Shown here: positions 1 to 8,983 of the stretch, piece by piece | Layout of the letters: every line of letters starts with the position of its first letter | Position numbering within the stretch: position 1 is the first letter of the stretch | NCBI RefSeq assembly: GCF_900107835.1 | Contig: NZ_FNRG01000002.1 | Span: 186,001-250,000, forward strand | Reading direction: 5' to 3' | Length of the DNA stretch: 64,000 nt | From: Oribacterium sp. KHPX15 | Lineage (GTDB): Bacteria; Bacillota; Clostridia; Lachnospirales; Lachnospiraceae | The notes under the pieces: generated by a model | What the model saw: the letters and a program-made list of their open reading frames with translations, nothing else | Told to the model about the DNA's origin: nothing | Databases searched by the model: none | Position numbers and translations under genes: made by a program

Positions 1-1023
1 GATCCAACCATGCGTATCATGGCTTACGCAAGAAATAAGTCCAATCTTGAGGTGGCGCAGGAGGAAGGTATCGTAAATGTGGTACTGGATGCTCCTGACA
101 GCGAGAGACTTTCCGAGGCTGACATAGTATTTCTTTGTGCACCGGTGGAAACCAACATTTCTTACATGGAGAACATCGGCAAACTTCTGAAGGACGGTGC
201 GGTTCTTACAGATGTCGGTTCAACCAAAACCGCAGTATGCAATAAAGCTCTTGAGCTTGGACTTCAGGACAAGTTCATCGGCGGACATCCCATGGCAGGA
301 TCTGAACAAACCGGCTATAAAGCTGCTACAGATTATCTTTTCTCCAATGCTTACTATATCATCACACCGGTATCAGACCAGAACCCGAGACTTGTGGATA
401 CATTGAGAGAGGTGGCAACATCTCTCGGAGCCATCCCCATCATAGTTCCTGCGGACCGTCATGACAGGGCAGTGGCTGCGGTTTCACACCTTCCGCACAT
501 CATTGCAAGCTCGCTGGTAAATATCGTAAAGGATTCAGACGATGAATCACATCTTATGAAGACCATCGCAGCCGGCGGTTTCAGAGACATTACCCGTATC
601 GCAAGCTCAAGCCCTGAGATGTGGGAGCAGATCTGTGATACAAACTCTGTGCCCCTTGTGACACTTCTGGACAGCTACATTGAGTCTCTGCAGGATATTT
701 CAACTTCCCTCAAAAAGGAGGTTTCCGACAAGAAGATCCTTCATATGTTTGAGAGTTCCCGTGCCTACAGAAATTCCATTGACTCAAAGAATAAGGGAGC
801 CCTTACACCGGATTACAGCTTCTCGGTTGATATTGCGGATGAGGTAGGTGCCATCTCCACTATATCCGTTATCCTTGCATCCAAGGGTATCTCCATCAAG
901 AACATCGGCATCAACAATGCCCGTGACCATGGTGAAGGCGCCCTCCGCATTTCCTTCTACGAGGAAGAGGCAAAGGAAAAGGCCCTCACAACACTTAAGA
1001 GATACATGTATGACATAAGATAA
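1..1023 (+). CDS. tyrA: Prephenate dehydrogenase, 5' end cut by window edge
   Basis: The enzyme oxidatively decarboxylates prephenate to 4-hydroxyphenylpyruvate in tyrosine synthesis. The open frame runs in from base 1 (DPT before the first methionine at base 10), so the amino-terminal dinucleotide-binding GxGxxG segment lies outside the window. Visible are the family segment GGHPMAGSE with the catalytic histidine, the SHLPHI helix of the dehydrogenase dimerisation domain, and a C-terminal ACT domain over about the last 75 visible residues (YSFSVDIADEVGAIS onward). An ACT domain on TyrA usually means feedback control by an aromatic amino acid, which is inference here. It is followed by a strong hairpin and then by an EF-G gene, so it is probably the last gene of an aromatic-amino-acid operon lying upstream. 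Confidence 0.93.
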   Translation, partial: DPTMRIMAYARNKSNLEVAQEEGIVNVVLDAPDSERLSEADIVFLCAPVETNISYMENIGKLLKDGAVLTDVGSTKTAVCNKALELGLQDKFIGGHPMAGSEQTGYKAATDYLFSNAYYIITPVSDQNPRLVDTLREVATSLGAIPIIVPADRHDRAVAAVSHLPHIIASSLVNIVKDSDDESHLMKTIAAGGFRDITRIASSSPEMWEQICDTNSVPLVTLLDSYIESLQDISTSLKKEVSDKKILHMFESSRAYRNSIDSKNKGALTPDYSFSVDIADEVGAISTISVILASKGISIKNIGINNARDHGEGALRISFYEEEAKEKALTTLKRYMYDIR

Positions 1024-1043
1024 TAAGATCTTATCACGACCAG

Positions 1044-1080
1044 TAGGGACGGTTCTCTTCGGAGAGAACCGTCCCTATTG
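1044..1080 (+). terminator. Intrinsic terminator after tyrA
   Basis: A perfect 15-bp stem (1044-1058 with 1063-1077) closes a TCGG loop 21 bases after the tyrA stop. Only a short, weak T-run follows, so termination efficiency is uncertain, but the stem is the strongest hairpin in this gap. Confidence 0.75.
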
Positions 1081-1361
1081 TATTGGTTTCCTGTTTAGGA
1101 AAAGCTTTCAAGTATAGAAAAAAACACCGGGATTATTTTTATTTTTTGCATCATGCTTTTTATTTTCTCTTTAGAATCTTTATACATATTTTCCTATTTT
1201 CTTGTATTATGACTTCTTTTTTAGTAAAATATCTACATATCACATACTTCGTATGCATACAGCGGATCCGGGTAACGTGAAAACGGATCGCAGCGCCTGA
1301 TCACTTGCCTAAGGCAAAATAAATAAGTGACCGGCGTTTGAGAAGACAGGAGGTAAGACTT
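1081..1361 (+). promoter_or_regulatory. Structured 5' leader of the EF-G gene
   Basis: This gap holds no convincing gene; a 65-codon frame at 1083-1280 lacks a ribosome binding site and reads as low-complexity AT-rich sequence. Two hairpins precede the ribosome binding site. The first pairs 1262-1270 with 1284-1291 around one bulged G. The second is a nested structure, CGCC (1294-1297) with GGCG (1333-1336), TCACTT (1301-1306) with AAGTGA (1325-1330) and TGCC with GGCA inside. They sit directly before AGGAGGT (1348-1354). The arrangement resembles a translation-factor leader that could be regulated, but I recognise no known riboswitch. Confidence 0.4.
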
Positions 1362-3455
1362 ATGAAGGTATATGACACCGGCAACATACGTAATGTTGTT
1401 CTCTTGGGACATGGCGGCGCAGGAAAGACAACTGTAGCCGAGGCGCTTGCTTACGTAACCGGCACAACAAGCCGTATGGGCAGCATCCCTGAGGGCAACA
1501 CAGTTTCAGATTTTGACAAAGAGGAAATAAAGAGAAAGTTTTCAATCTCCACATCAACAATCCCTGTAGAATACAAGGGCGAGAGCGGAGATTTAAAGAT
1601 CAATATACTCGACACTCCGGGCTACTTCGATTTCGTGGGCGAAGTAGAGGAGGCTATCTCCGTTGCCGACGCAGCTATCATTGTTGTCAACTGCAAGGCC
1701 GGTATCGAACCGGGCACTGTAAAGGCATGGGATATATGCGAGAAGTTCCGCATTCCACGTCTTTTCTTCGTAACCAACATGGACGATGATCATGCATCAT
1801 TCCGTCAGCTGGTTCTCGATCTTGAGAAACGTTTCGGCAGATCTGTCGCACCTTTCCAGATTCCAATCAGAGAAAATGAAAAATTCGTAGGTTTCGTTAA
1901 CGTAGTTAAGATGGAAGGACGTAAGTTCACCAAGCTTAACCAGTATGAAGCTGCAGAGATTCCTGACTATGTTCAGAAGAACCTCGGTATCGCAAGAAAT
2001 GCTCTTCTTGAGGCGGTTGCAGAAACATCTGACGAGTTCATGGAGAAGTATTTTGGCGGAGAAGAGTTCACAGTAGAAGAGATTCAGGCAGCTCTCAGAA
2101 AGAGTGTAAGAACCTGTGAAATGGTTCCTGTTCTTATGGGTTCAGGTATCAACATCCAGGGCTTCAATGTCCTCCTTCAGGTTATCGACAAGTATTTCCC
2201 GGCTCCCAATGAGTTCGAGACAGTCGGTGTAGACGCATCCAACGGCGAACGTTTCACAGCTAAATACAATTCCGATGCAACACTTACTGCAAAGGTTTGG
2301 AAGACCATCGCAGATCCTTTCATGGGCAAATATTCACTCCTTAAGGTCTGCACAGGAACCCTTACACCTAACACCGAAGTTTACAATGTAAACAAGGAAC
2401 AGATGGAGAAGATCGGTAAGATCTACATCCTCCGCGGAAAAGAGAATATCGAAGTTGATGAGCTCAAGGCCGGAGATATCGGTGCAGTAGCAAAGCTTAC
2501 AGTTACCGGAACCGGTGATACCATGGCTGACAGAAATGCACCTATCGTTTATCACGGACCTCAGATTTCCAAGCCATACACCTATAAGGCATACCGTGCC
2601 GAGAACAAGACTGATGAAGATAAGCTTTCAACAGCTCTTGCACGTATGATGGATGAAGACAAGACCCTTAAGGCTGTTGCTGATCCGGGCAACCGTCAGT
2701 CACTGCTTTACGGTATCGGCGATCAGCAGCTTGAAGTTGTTGCTTCCATGATCAAGGAGCGTTTCAATGTAAACATTATCCTTGAAAAGCCAAGATTTGC
2801 TTATAAGGAGACCATCAAGAAGGTTGCCAAGGTTCAGGGCAGATATAAGAAGCAGTCCGGCGGACACGGTCAGTTTGGTGATGTTATCATGCAGTTCGAG
2901 CCCTCAGGCGATCTTGAGACACCTTACATCTTCGAGGAGAAGGTATTCGGCGGAGCAGTTCCTAAGAACTATTTCCCTGCTGTTGAAAAGGGTATTCAGG
3001 AAGGAACCGAGAAGGGACCTCTTGCAGGCTATCCTGTAGTTGGTATCAAGGCAACACTCCTTGACGGTTCATACCATCCTGTAGATTCTTCCGATATGGC
3101 GTTCAAGACAGCTGCCAACATGGCATTTAAGGATGCCTTCATGAAGTGCCAGCCTGTTATCCTTGAGCCTATCGCTGCAGTAAAGATTACTGTTCCCGAT
3201 GCCAATACCGGTGACATCATGGGCGATATGACAAAGCGCCGAGGAAGAGTACTTGGTATGGAGTCCATCGGACAGGGCAAGCAGGTTATCCAGGCTGAAG
3301 CTCCTATGTCAAGTCTCTACGGCTACAGTACAGATCTTCGCTCAATGACCGGTGGTGCCGGCGACTATGAGTACGAATTCGTAAGATACGAGCAGGCTCC
3401 GGGTGATGTTCAGAAGCAGATCGTTGACGAGAACGCAGCTGAGGCAGAGAAGTAA
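1362..3455 (+). CDS. Elongation factor G paralogue (EF-G II type)
   Basis: This is a translational GTPase of 697 residues, full EF-G length. G1 is GHGGAGKTT at residues 16-24, G3 is DTPG at 84-87 and G4 is TNMD at 138-141. Canonical EF-G has HIDAGKTT at G1 and NKxD at G4; the variant motifs and the SDFDKEEIKRKFS segment at 49-61 in place of the usual switch-I sequence point to the second EF-G clade. Whether it translocates, recycles ribosomes or has another role cannot be read from sequence. I chose ATG 1362 because AGGAGGT lies 7 bases upstream; an in-frame TTG at 1338 has no such site. The gene stands alone, not in a str (rpsL-rpsG-fusA-tuf) operon, which also fits a paralogue. Confidence 0.9.
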   Translation: MKVYDTGNIRNVVLLGHGGAGKTTVAEALAYVTGTTSRMGSIPEGNTVSDFDKEEIKRKFSISTSTIPVEYKGESGDLKINILDTPGYFDFVGEVEEAISVADAAIIVVNCKAGIEPGTVKAWDICEKFRIPRLFFVTNMDDDHASFRQLVLDLEKRFGRSVAPFQIPIRENEKFVGFVNVVKMEGRKFTKLNQYEAAEIPDYVQKNLGIARNALLEAVAETSDEFMEKYFGGEEFTVEEIQAALRKSVRTCEMVPVLMGSGINIQGFNVLLQVIDKYFPAPNEFETVGVDASNGERFTAKYNSDATLTAKVWKTIADPFMGKYSLLKVCTGTLTPNTEVYNVNKEQMEKIGKIYILRGKENIEVDELKAGDIGAVAKLTVTGTGDTMADRNAPIVYHGPQISKPYTYKAYRAENKTDEDKLSTALARMMDEDKTLKAVADPGNRQSLLYGIGDQQLEVVASMIKERFNVNIILEKPRFAYKETIKKVAKVQGRYKKQSGGHGQFGDVIMQFEPSGDLETPYIFEEKVFGGAVPKNYFPAVEKGIQEGTEKGPLAGYPVVGIKATLLDGSYHPVDSSDMAFKTAANMAFKDAFMKCQPVILEPIAAVKITVPDANTGDIMGDMTKRRGRVLGMESIGQGKQVIQAEAPMSSLYGYSTDLRSMTGGAGDYEYEFVRYEQAPGDVQKQIVDENAAEAEK

Positions 3456-3470
3456 AATATAGTATGATTC

Positions 3471-3516
3471 AGAGCCGGAGGGCATCCATTATAATCAGGG
3501 CGCCCTCCGGCTCTTG
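3471..3516 (+). terminator. Intrinsic terminator after the EF-G gene
   Basis: A perfect 13-bp GC-rich stem (3471-3483 with 3502-3514) begins 15 bases after the stop codon. The loop is 18 bases and the following T-run is short (TTGCTT). Confidence 0.75.
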
Positions 3517-3529
3517 CTTGCCTATACAC

Positions 3530-3558
3530 TTGACTCGAATCATCACGCATATTAGAAT
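3530..3558 (+). promoter_or_regulatory. Sigma-A promoter of plsX operon
   Basis: TTGACT (3530-3535), a 17-base spacer and TAGAAT (3553-3558) form a near-consensus promoter, with a start expected near 3565. It lies just after the EF-G terminator and drives plsX-acpP-rnc-smc. Confidence 0.75.
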
Positions 3559-3574
3559 ATGCTAGTGTTCGGCT

Positions 3575-3595
3575 AATTCTGTTTTTATCAGAATT
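3575..3595. promoter_or_regulatory. Inverted repeat in plsX leader
   Basis: AATTCTG (3575-3581) and CAGAATT (3589-3595) are perfect 7-bp arms around a 7-base T-rich centre, in the transcribed leader of plsX. It could be an operator for a fatty-acid-synthesis repressor or a small RNA hairpin. It does not match the FapR consensus as I know it. Confidence 0.35.
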
Positions 3596-3640
3596 TCCTT
3601 CAGAATGCATTATTACGAAAGGATTCATTTAAGGAATATA

Positions 3641-4687
3641 ATGGTTAAGATTGCAATAGATTGTATGGGCGGAGACAACGCGCCTTCTGCCATTGTCAAG
3701 GGTGCTCTTAAGTCTTTAAGTGTTACTCCGGATACAAAGCTTTTTCTTTTCGGTCCGGAAGCTGCAGTAAAGTCTGAGCTTTCCCACGCAAAGGAATGGG
3801 GTATCAGTGAGTCAGACCTTAAAGAGAGGGTGGAGATAGTCGATGCTCCGGATGTCATCTCTCTTCACGAGGCTCCGGTCATCGCCATACGAAGAAAAAA
3901 AGAGTCCAGTATCGTTAAGGCTCTTCATTTTGTAAAAGAGGGTAATGCTGATGCCTTTATATCAGCCGGTTCCAGCGGAGCCGTGCTTGCAGGCGGTCAG
4001 CTCATAGTAGGCCGCGCGAAGGGTGTTCCCCGTCCTCCGTTTGGAGCCCTCATCCCTACAAAAAACGGTGTAAGCCTGCTTCTGGACAGTGGTGCCAACA
4101 TCGACGCCAAACCGGAATGGCTTGTCCAGTATGCAAAGATGGGCACCATTTATATGAAGGAAGTTGTGGGTATAAAGAATCCTACCGTAGGTCTCGTAAA
4201 TGTTGGTGCAGAAGAAGAAAAGGGAAATCAGCTGGTCAAAGAAACCATGCCTCTTCTTAAGGCCGTTGAGGATATAAACTTTATAGGTTCCTGTGAGGCG
4301 AGAGAGATTCCTTTCGGGGCCTGTGATGTCATCATATGCGATGCATTTGTAGGAAACTGTATCCTTAAGACCTATGAGGGATCCGGAAAAATGCTCCTCG
4401 GAGAGATAAAGAGTGCCATAAAGTCCGGCTTCATCTCAATGATCGGAGGAATCCTCATTAAAAAAGCACTTAAGGATACCCTTGGAAAATTTGACGCAAA
4501 GCAATACGGCGGCGCTCCGGTTCTCGGTTTAAAGGGGCTCGTTGTAAAGGTTCACGGAAATACAGACGGCATCGAAATCACTCATGCAGTTCAACAGTGC
4601 TTCGACTTCGTTAAATCAGATGCGGTAAATAAGATCGCAGCAAGTATCGAATCCGGTAATACAGAGCCGGATCAGCAGGAGGTATAA
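3641..4687 (+). CDS. plsX: Phosphate acyltransferase PlsX
   Basis: PlsX converts acyl-ACP and phosphate to acyl-phosphate, the acyl donor for PlsY in bacterial phospholipid synthesis; it acts at the inner face of the membrane. The product is 348 residues. The start segment IDCMGGDNAP and the LHEAPVIAIRRKKESSI and AGSSGAVLAGG segments are family hallmarks. ATG 3641 is preceded by AAGGA; the in-frame ATG at 3605 would add 12 unconserved residues. It is followed four bases later by acpP, whose product supplies the acyl chain, and then by rnc and smc, the usual Bacillota order. Confidence 0.97.
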   Translation: MVKIAIDCMGGDNAPSAIVKGALKSLSVTPDTKLFLFGPEAAVKSELSHAKEWGISESDLKERVEIVDAPDVISLHEAPVIAIRRKKESSIVKALHFVKEGNADAFISAGSSGAVLAGGQLIVGRAKGVPRPPFGALIPTKNGVSLLLDSGANIDAKPEWLVQYAKMGTIYMKEVVGIKNPTVGLVNVGAEEEKGNQLVKETMPLLKAVEDINFIGSCEAREIPFGACDVIICDAFVGNCILKTYEGSGKMLLGEIKSAIKSGFISMIGGILIKKALKDTLGKFDAKQYGGAPVLGLKGLVVKVHGNTDGIEITHAVQQCFDFVKSDAVNKIAASIESGNTEPDQQEV

Positions 4688-4691
4688 AAAC

Positions 4692-4934
4692 ATGGAGTTC
4701 GAGAAGTTAAAAGAGATCATAATAAGAGAAGTATCTCATGTTAAAGCAGACAAGATCACACTTGAAGCAAAGTTTGTGGATGATCTGGAGATGGATTCTC
4801 TGGATGTTGTTCAGGTGGTTATGGCAATTGAGGAGGAGTTTGGTATCGAGGTTCCGGACGATGCCGCTGAACATCTCACAACAGTTCAGGAAGCCGTTAC
4901 AGCCATTCATGATGCAGTTGCAGCAAAAGGATAA
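4692..4934 (+). CDS. acpP: Acyl carrier protein
   Basis: This 80-residue acidic protein carries growing acyl chains on 4'-phosphopantetheine during fatty acid synthesis. The attachment serine is Ser36 in the motif LEMDSLDVV. The frame starts four bases after plsX ends and its ribosome binding site GGAGGT overlaps the plsX 3' end, so the two are translationally close. Length and charge are normal for AcpP. Confidence 0.97.
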   Translation: MEFEKLKEIIIREVSHVKADKITLEAKFVDDLEMDSLDVVQVVMAIEEEFGIEVPDDAAEHLTTVQEAVTAIHDAVAAKG

Positions 4935-4946
4935 TTAAAAATACAT

Positions 4947-4967
4947 CAGCCGGCCTATGGCCGGCTG
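4947..4967 (+). terminator. Hairpin between acpP and rnc
   Basis: Perfect 9-bp arms (4947-4955, 4959-4967) enclose TAT and are followed by CATTTT. It ends 7 bases before the rnc ribosome binding site. It may partially terminate or stabilise the abundant acpP message rather than end the operon. Confidence 0.45.
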
Positions 4968-4984
4968 CATTTTAAGGAGTATAA

Positions 4985-5692
4985 ATGTCAGACGATTTAG
5001 AAAAGCTACAGGAAGCTTTAGGATATCACTTTAATGATGTGGGGCTCTTAAAACATGCCCTTACACATCCTTCCTTCAGTAATGAAAACGGTGAACCAAA
5101 GGAAGCTTCCAATCAAAGACTTGAATTTTTGGGAGATGCGGTACTCGAACTTATTTCAAGCGTATTTCTCTTTAACAGAAAACCCGTATTACAGGAGGGT
5201 GTCATGACCAAGGTCCGTGCATCACTGGTATGTGAACCTACGCTGGCAGAAGCCGCCAGAAAGGTGAATCTTGGTGATTACATCATCCTGGGAAAAGGAG
5301 AGGCAAGAGAACGCATCAATAACCGTGATTCTGTAATATCAGATGCATTTGAAGCCGTAATAGGCGCAATGTATCTGGACGGTGGTTTCGAACAGGCCCA
5401 GAATTTCGTGAATAAGCTTGTGCTTACCGACATTGAAAGCGCCGGTCTTTTCAGAGATGCAAAAACCGTTCTCCAGGAATATGTTTCCCAGAACAAAATG
5501 GAGCTCGAGTACAGAGTTATCGAGGAATCAGGTCCCTGCCATGACAGATTCTATCGTGTTCAGGCAATACTTAACAACAGGGAATACGGCATCGGCGAAG
5601 GTTCCAGTAAGAAAAAGGGTGAGCAGGGAGCAGCTTACCAGACATTAAAGCAGATTAAGGCGGAAACCGGATATGTATTTAAAATCTATTGA
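4985..5692 (+). CDS. rnc: Ribonuclease III
   Basis: RNase III cleaves double-stranded RNA, including the rRNA precursor stems. The product is 235 residues: a catalytic domain with the signature NQRLEFLGDAVLEL and the second metal-binding acidic cluster SDAFEAVIGAMYLDGG, then a C-terminal double-stranded RNA-binding domain from about residue 160 (VLQEYVSQNKMELEYRV onward, ending with the KKKGEQGAA basic loop). AAGGAG lies upstream of ATG 4985. Its last 20 bases overlap the start of smc, implying translational coupling. Confidence 0.97.
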   Translation: MSDDLEKLQEALGYHFNDVGLLKHALTHPSFSNENGEPKEASNQRLEFLGDAVLELISSVFLFNRKPVLQEGVMTKVRASLVCEPTLAEAARKVNLGDYIILGKGEARERINNRDSVISDAFEAVIGAMYLDGGFEQAQNFVNKLVLTDIESAGLFRDAKTVLQEYVSQNKMELEYRVIEESGPCHDRFYRVQAILNNREYGIGEGSSKKKGEQGAAYQTLKQIKAETGYVFKIY

Positions 5693-8600
5693 GGTTCAGG
5701 GCTTCAAGTCCTTTGCAAATAAGACAGTCCTTGATTTCAGTAAAGGAGTCACAGGCATCGTAGGCCCTAATGGCTCCGGAAAATCCAATATTTCCGATGC
5801 CGTTCGCTGGGTTCTCGGTGAACAGAAGGTAAAGCAGCTGCGTGGTTCTTCCATGCAGGACGTTATATTTGCCGGAACTCAGCTGAGACGTCCCCAGAGT
5901 TCAGCCTTTGTCGCCATAACTCTGGATAATTCAGACCGTCTCTTAAATATCGATTATGATGTGGTAACCGTATCCAGACGTCTTTACCGTTCGGGCGAAT
6001 CAGAATATATGCTGAATGGCACAGAATGTCGACTAAAAGACATTAACGAGCTGTTCTATGATACCGGTATCGGTAAGGATGGTTACAGTATCATAGGACA
6101 GGGTCAGGTAGAAAAGATCCTTTCCGGTAAGCCTGAAGAGAGAAGAGATCTTTTTGACGAAGCTGTAGGTATCGTCAAATTCAAAAGAAGAAAAGCTCTG
6201 GCCGAGAAAAAGCTTACGGACGAGCAGGCAAATCTTACCCGTGTAACAGATATCCTTAACGAGCTGGAACGCCAGGTGGGACCTTTGAAAAAGCAGTCCG
6301 ACGAGGCAAGACAATATCTTTCAATTCGTGACGAGCTTGTCAATGCGGATTCCAACCTCTTCATCAGAGATATGGATGACACCTTAAAGGGTCTTGATTC
6401 CATTAATGAAAATGCCAGCACGGTTAATGACGAACTGGCTGCCGTTAAGAAGGAATCGGAAGAGTTAAACAGCAAGTATACCGAAATAGAAGAAAAGATC
6501 AGAACTCTCGAAAGCGAAATCACCAACACAAAGGATGATATAAACAAGTCAGACCTTCTGAAAACAAACCTTCGCGGACAGATTGACGTTTTAAATGAGC
6601 AGATCAATACAGAAAAGAACAACGCCCTTCATTATACCCAGCGCATCAATGCCTTGAAGAAGGACATGTTCGACCGTATTTCTCAGATTGAGGATAATCT
6701 GAGCCTGTTAAAGTGGATCAGGGAACAGATTACTTTCATCAAAGATAACAAAGCCGGAACAGATGAAATGATGGAAAATATAGATCTGGATCTGGAAATG
6801 ATCCAGTCTACCATGGACGAGACTTCGCTTACCATCAATTCCTGTATGGGTCCGGATTTTGAACTTGAGGAACGCCCTTTAAAGGAAACCGAGAAATCAT
6901 CAAGCCTTAAAAGCGATGATTTCCTGGGAAACATCGAAGAACAGCGAAAAATCCTGGAAAAGCTGAACCTGCGTCTCGAAGAGGTTAAAAATCTCATTTC
7001 CTCAGACTCCGAGCTGGTTATGAAGCTCGGTGAAGCAAACCAGCAATTAAGAGATCAGATCAACCACAAGACCAGGGAGCACGATAATCTCAAAAACCGT
7101 CTCGAAACCCTTCGGAATCTCGCAGAACGCTACGAAGGCTATGGCAATGCAGTAAAGATGGTCATGGATCGTCGCGATCAGGAGCATGGTATCCTTGGTG
7201 TAGTTGCAGATCTCATCGAAGTTCCCAAGGATTATGAAACTGCCATAGAAACTGCCCTTGGCGGTTCTATACAGAACGTCGTAACAGAAGACGAAAACAC
7301 CGCCAAGAACATGGTGCAGTACTTAAAACAGCACCGTTACGGACGTGCAACCTTCCTTCCTCTCTCAAACATTAAGGGTAGAAGGGATGACAATTGCGAA
7401 CGTGCATGCTCTGAAAACGGAGCCATCGGACTTGGCTGTGACCTCATTAAATTTGATGCAAAATATAAGGGGCTTTCCGAGTTCCTGCTGGGAAGAGTCC
7501 TGGTGGTCAACAACATTGACACCGCTCTCAGTATCCAGAGAAAATATCGCCAGAGTCTGAGGATAGTAACTCTGGAGGGAGATCTTTTAAACCCGGGCGG
7601 TTCCATTTCCGGTGGTTCCTTCAGGAATAACTCTAACCTCATGGGCCGAAAGCGCGAGCTGGAGGAGATTGAGGAGCAGATACTCAAGGCCAAAAACGCC
7701 GTTGAAACTCTGAAGCATCAGCTTGCGGAGTCCGAGAGCAGAAGAGATCTCGCAAAAGCTTCCGTAGAGTCCCATCGACAGGAGATCGAGAAACTCACTC
7801 TGGAGCAGAATACCCAGACCATGGCTATCGCTTCCCAGATCAATGTTGAGTACTCATCCCTTTCGACACGTACCGACTTCGTTACCGAAAATCTTCACAG
7901 ACTGAATTCAGAGCTTGAGGAGATCACTACCGAAAAGGGATCCATGGAGGATTCACAGCAGAATTCCGATAATGTTCTTCAGGAAAAGACTGATAAGATA
8001 TCTGAACTTGAATCATTGATCGCCAATGCCGAGTCCGCTGCTCAGTCACTGAATGAAAAAATGACACAGGATGAAGAGCAGAAAACCGGTCTTTTGGAGG
8101 AACGAAAGTCCTTCTTCCAGAAAAAAGACGAGATATCTGTACGACTTCTCGATATGGAGAAGGAATCCATGCGTGTTCAGAACAAGAGAGAAAAGCTGGA
8201 TGAAAAGATCGACAAGCTCACAAATTATATGTTTGACGAGTACGGTATCACATATGAAGAGGCGAAGAAGCGTTATTCTGACGAATACAAAAACACAAAC
8301 GAGGTACGTACTCTTGTTAACCAGTTAAAGGGCAAGTTAAAGGCTCTCGGTCCTGTTAATCTGGATGCCATCGAGCAGTACAAAGAAGTGTCTGAACGTT
8401 ATGAATTTTTGAACAATCAGTATCTGGATCTTACAGAATCCGAGAAGTCTCTTAATGAGATCATAGCGGAACTGGATCAGGGCATGCGTAAACAGTTCAA
8501 TGAAAACTTCAAGCTCATTCAGGAACAGTTCAACAAAACCTTCAAGATACTTTTCGGCGGAGGGCAGGGCAGACTCGAGCTTGACACAGAGGATCCGGAT

Positions 8601-8957
8601 GTTCTTACCGCATCCATTTCCATCATTGCAGAACCGCCCGGAAAGAAACTGCAGAACATGATGCAGCTTTCCGGAGGTGAAAAGGCACTTACGGCTATTG
8701 CATTGCTTTTTGCAATTCAGAATCTGAAACCGTCACCCTTCTGTCTGCTGGATGAGATCGAGGCAGCACTTGATGACTCCAATGTCACACGTTTTGCGGA
8801 GTACCTCCACACACTTATACAGACACAGTTCATAGTCATCACCCATAGAAGAGGAACTATGGAAAATGCTGACCGCCTGTTTGGTATCACCATGCAGGAA
8901 AAGGGTGTGTCAACACTGGTATCCGTTGACCTGGTACAGGATCAGCTGGAGGCATAA
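5673..8957 (+). CDS. smc: Chromosome segregation protein SMC
   Basis: SMC is the ATPase subunit of the bacterial condensin that organises and separates chromosomes with ScpA and ScpB. The 1094-residue product has Walker A GPNGSGKSN near residue 32, a coiled coil to about 500, a hinge from about 505 (GILGVVADLIEV) to 650 with conserved glycines, a second coil to about 890 (LGPVNLDAIEQY), the ABC signature LSGGEK near 998 and Walker B CLLDEIEAALDD near 1026. It is about 90 residues shorter than the usual near-1186-residue protein, and most of the shortfall appears in the C-terminal coil. All catalytic motifs are intact and there is no frameshift. scpAB are not in the window. Confidence 0.96.
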   Translation: MYLKSIEVQGFKSFANKTVLDFSKGVTGIVGPNGSGKSNISDAVRWVLGEQKVKQLRGSSMQDVIFAGTQLRRPQSSAFVAITLDNSDRLLNIDYDVVTVSRRLYRSGESEYMLNGTECRLKDINELFYDTGIGKDGYSIIGQGQVEKILSGKPEERRDLFDEAVGIVKFKRRKALAEKKLTDEQANLTRVTDILNELERQVGPLKKQSDEARQYLSIRDELVNADSNLFIRDMDDTLKGLDSINENASTVNDELAAVKKESEELNSKYTEIEEKIRTLESEITNTKDDINKSDLLKTNLRGQIDVLNEQINTEKNNALHYTQRINALKKDMFDRISQIEDNLSLLKWIREQITFIKDNKAGTDEMMENIDLDLEMIQSTMDETSLTINSCMGPDFELEERPLKETEKSSSLKSDDFLGNIEEQRKILEKLNLRLEEVKNLISSDSELVMKLGEANQQLRDQINHKTREHDNLKNRLETLRNLAERYEGYGNAVKMVMDRRDQEHGILGVVADLIEVPKDYETAIETALGGSIQNVVTEDENTAKNMVQYLKQHRYGRATFLPLSNIKGRRDDNCERACSENGAIGLGCDLIKFDAKYKGLSEFLLGRVLVVNNIDTALSIQRKYRQSLRIVTLEGDLLNPGGSISGGSFRNNSNLMGRKRELEEIEEQILKAKNAVETLKHQLAESESRRDLAKASVESHRQEIEKLTLEQNTQTMAIASQINVEYSSLSTRTDFVTENLHRLNSELEEITTEKGSMEDSQQNSDNVLQEKTDKISELESLIANAESAAQSLNEKMTQDEEQKTGLLEERKSFFQKKDEISVRLLDMEKESMRVQNKREKLDEKIDKLTNYMFDEYGITYEEAKKRYSDEYKNTNEVRTLVNQLKGKLKALGPVNLDAIEQYKEVSERYEFLNNQYLDLTESEKSLNEIIAELDQGMRKQFNENFKLIQEQFNKTFKILFGGGQGRLELDTEDPDVLTASISIIAEPPGKKLQNMMQLSGGEKALTAIALLFAIQNLKPSPFCLLDEIEAALDDSNVTRFAEYLHTLIQTQFIVITHRRGTMENADRLFGITMQEKGVSTLVSVDLVQDQLEA

Positions 8958-8983
8958 TTTAAAGTAAACATTTTATTAACATC

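Noticed and set aside
1083-1280. 65-codon open frame before the EF-G gene
   Set aside because: It has no ribosome binding site, reads as F/Y/I-rich low-complexity sequence and overlaps the structured leader.
6104-6622. 172-codon frame antisense to smc
   Set aside because: Serine/leucine-rich reverse image of a coiled-coil gene; smc is intact and accounts for the DNA.
5673-8957. Frameshift or split in smc to explain its short length
   Set aside because: The frame is continuous and contains every catalytic motif; the missing length lies in the coil.
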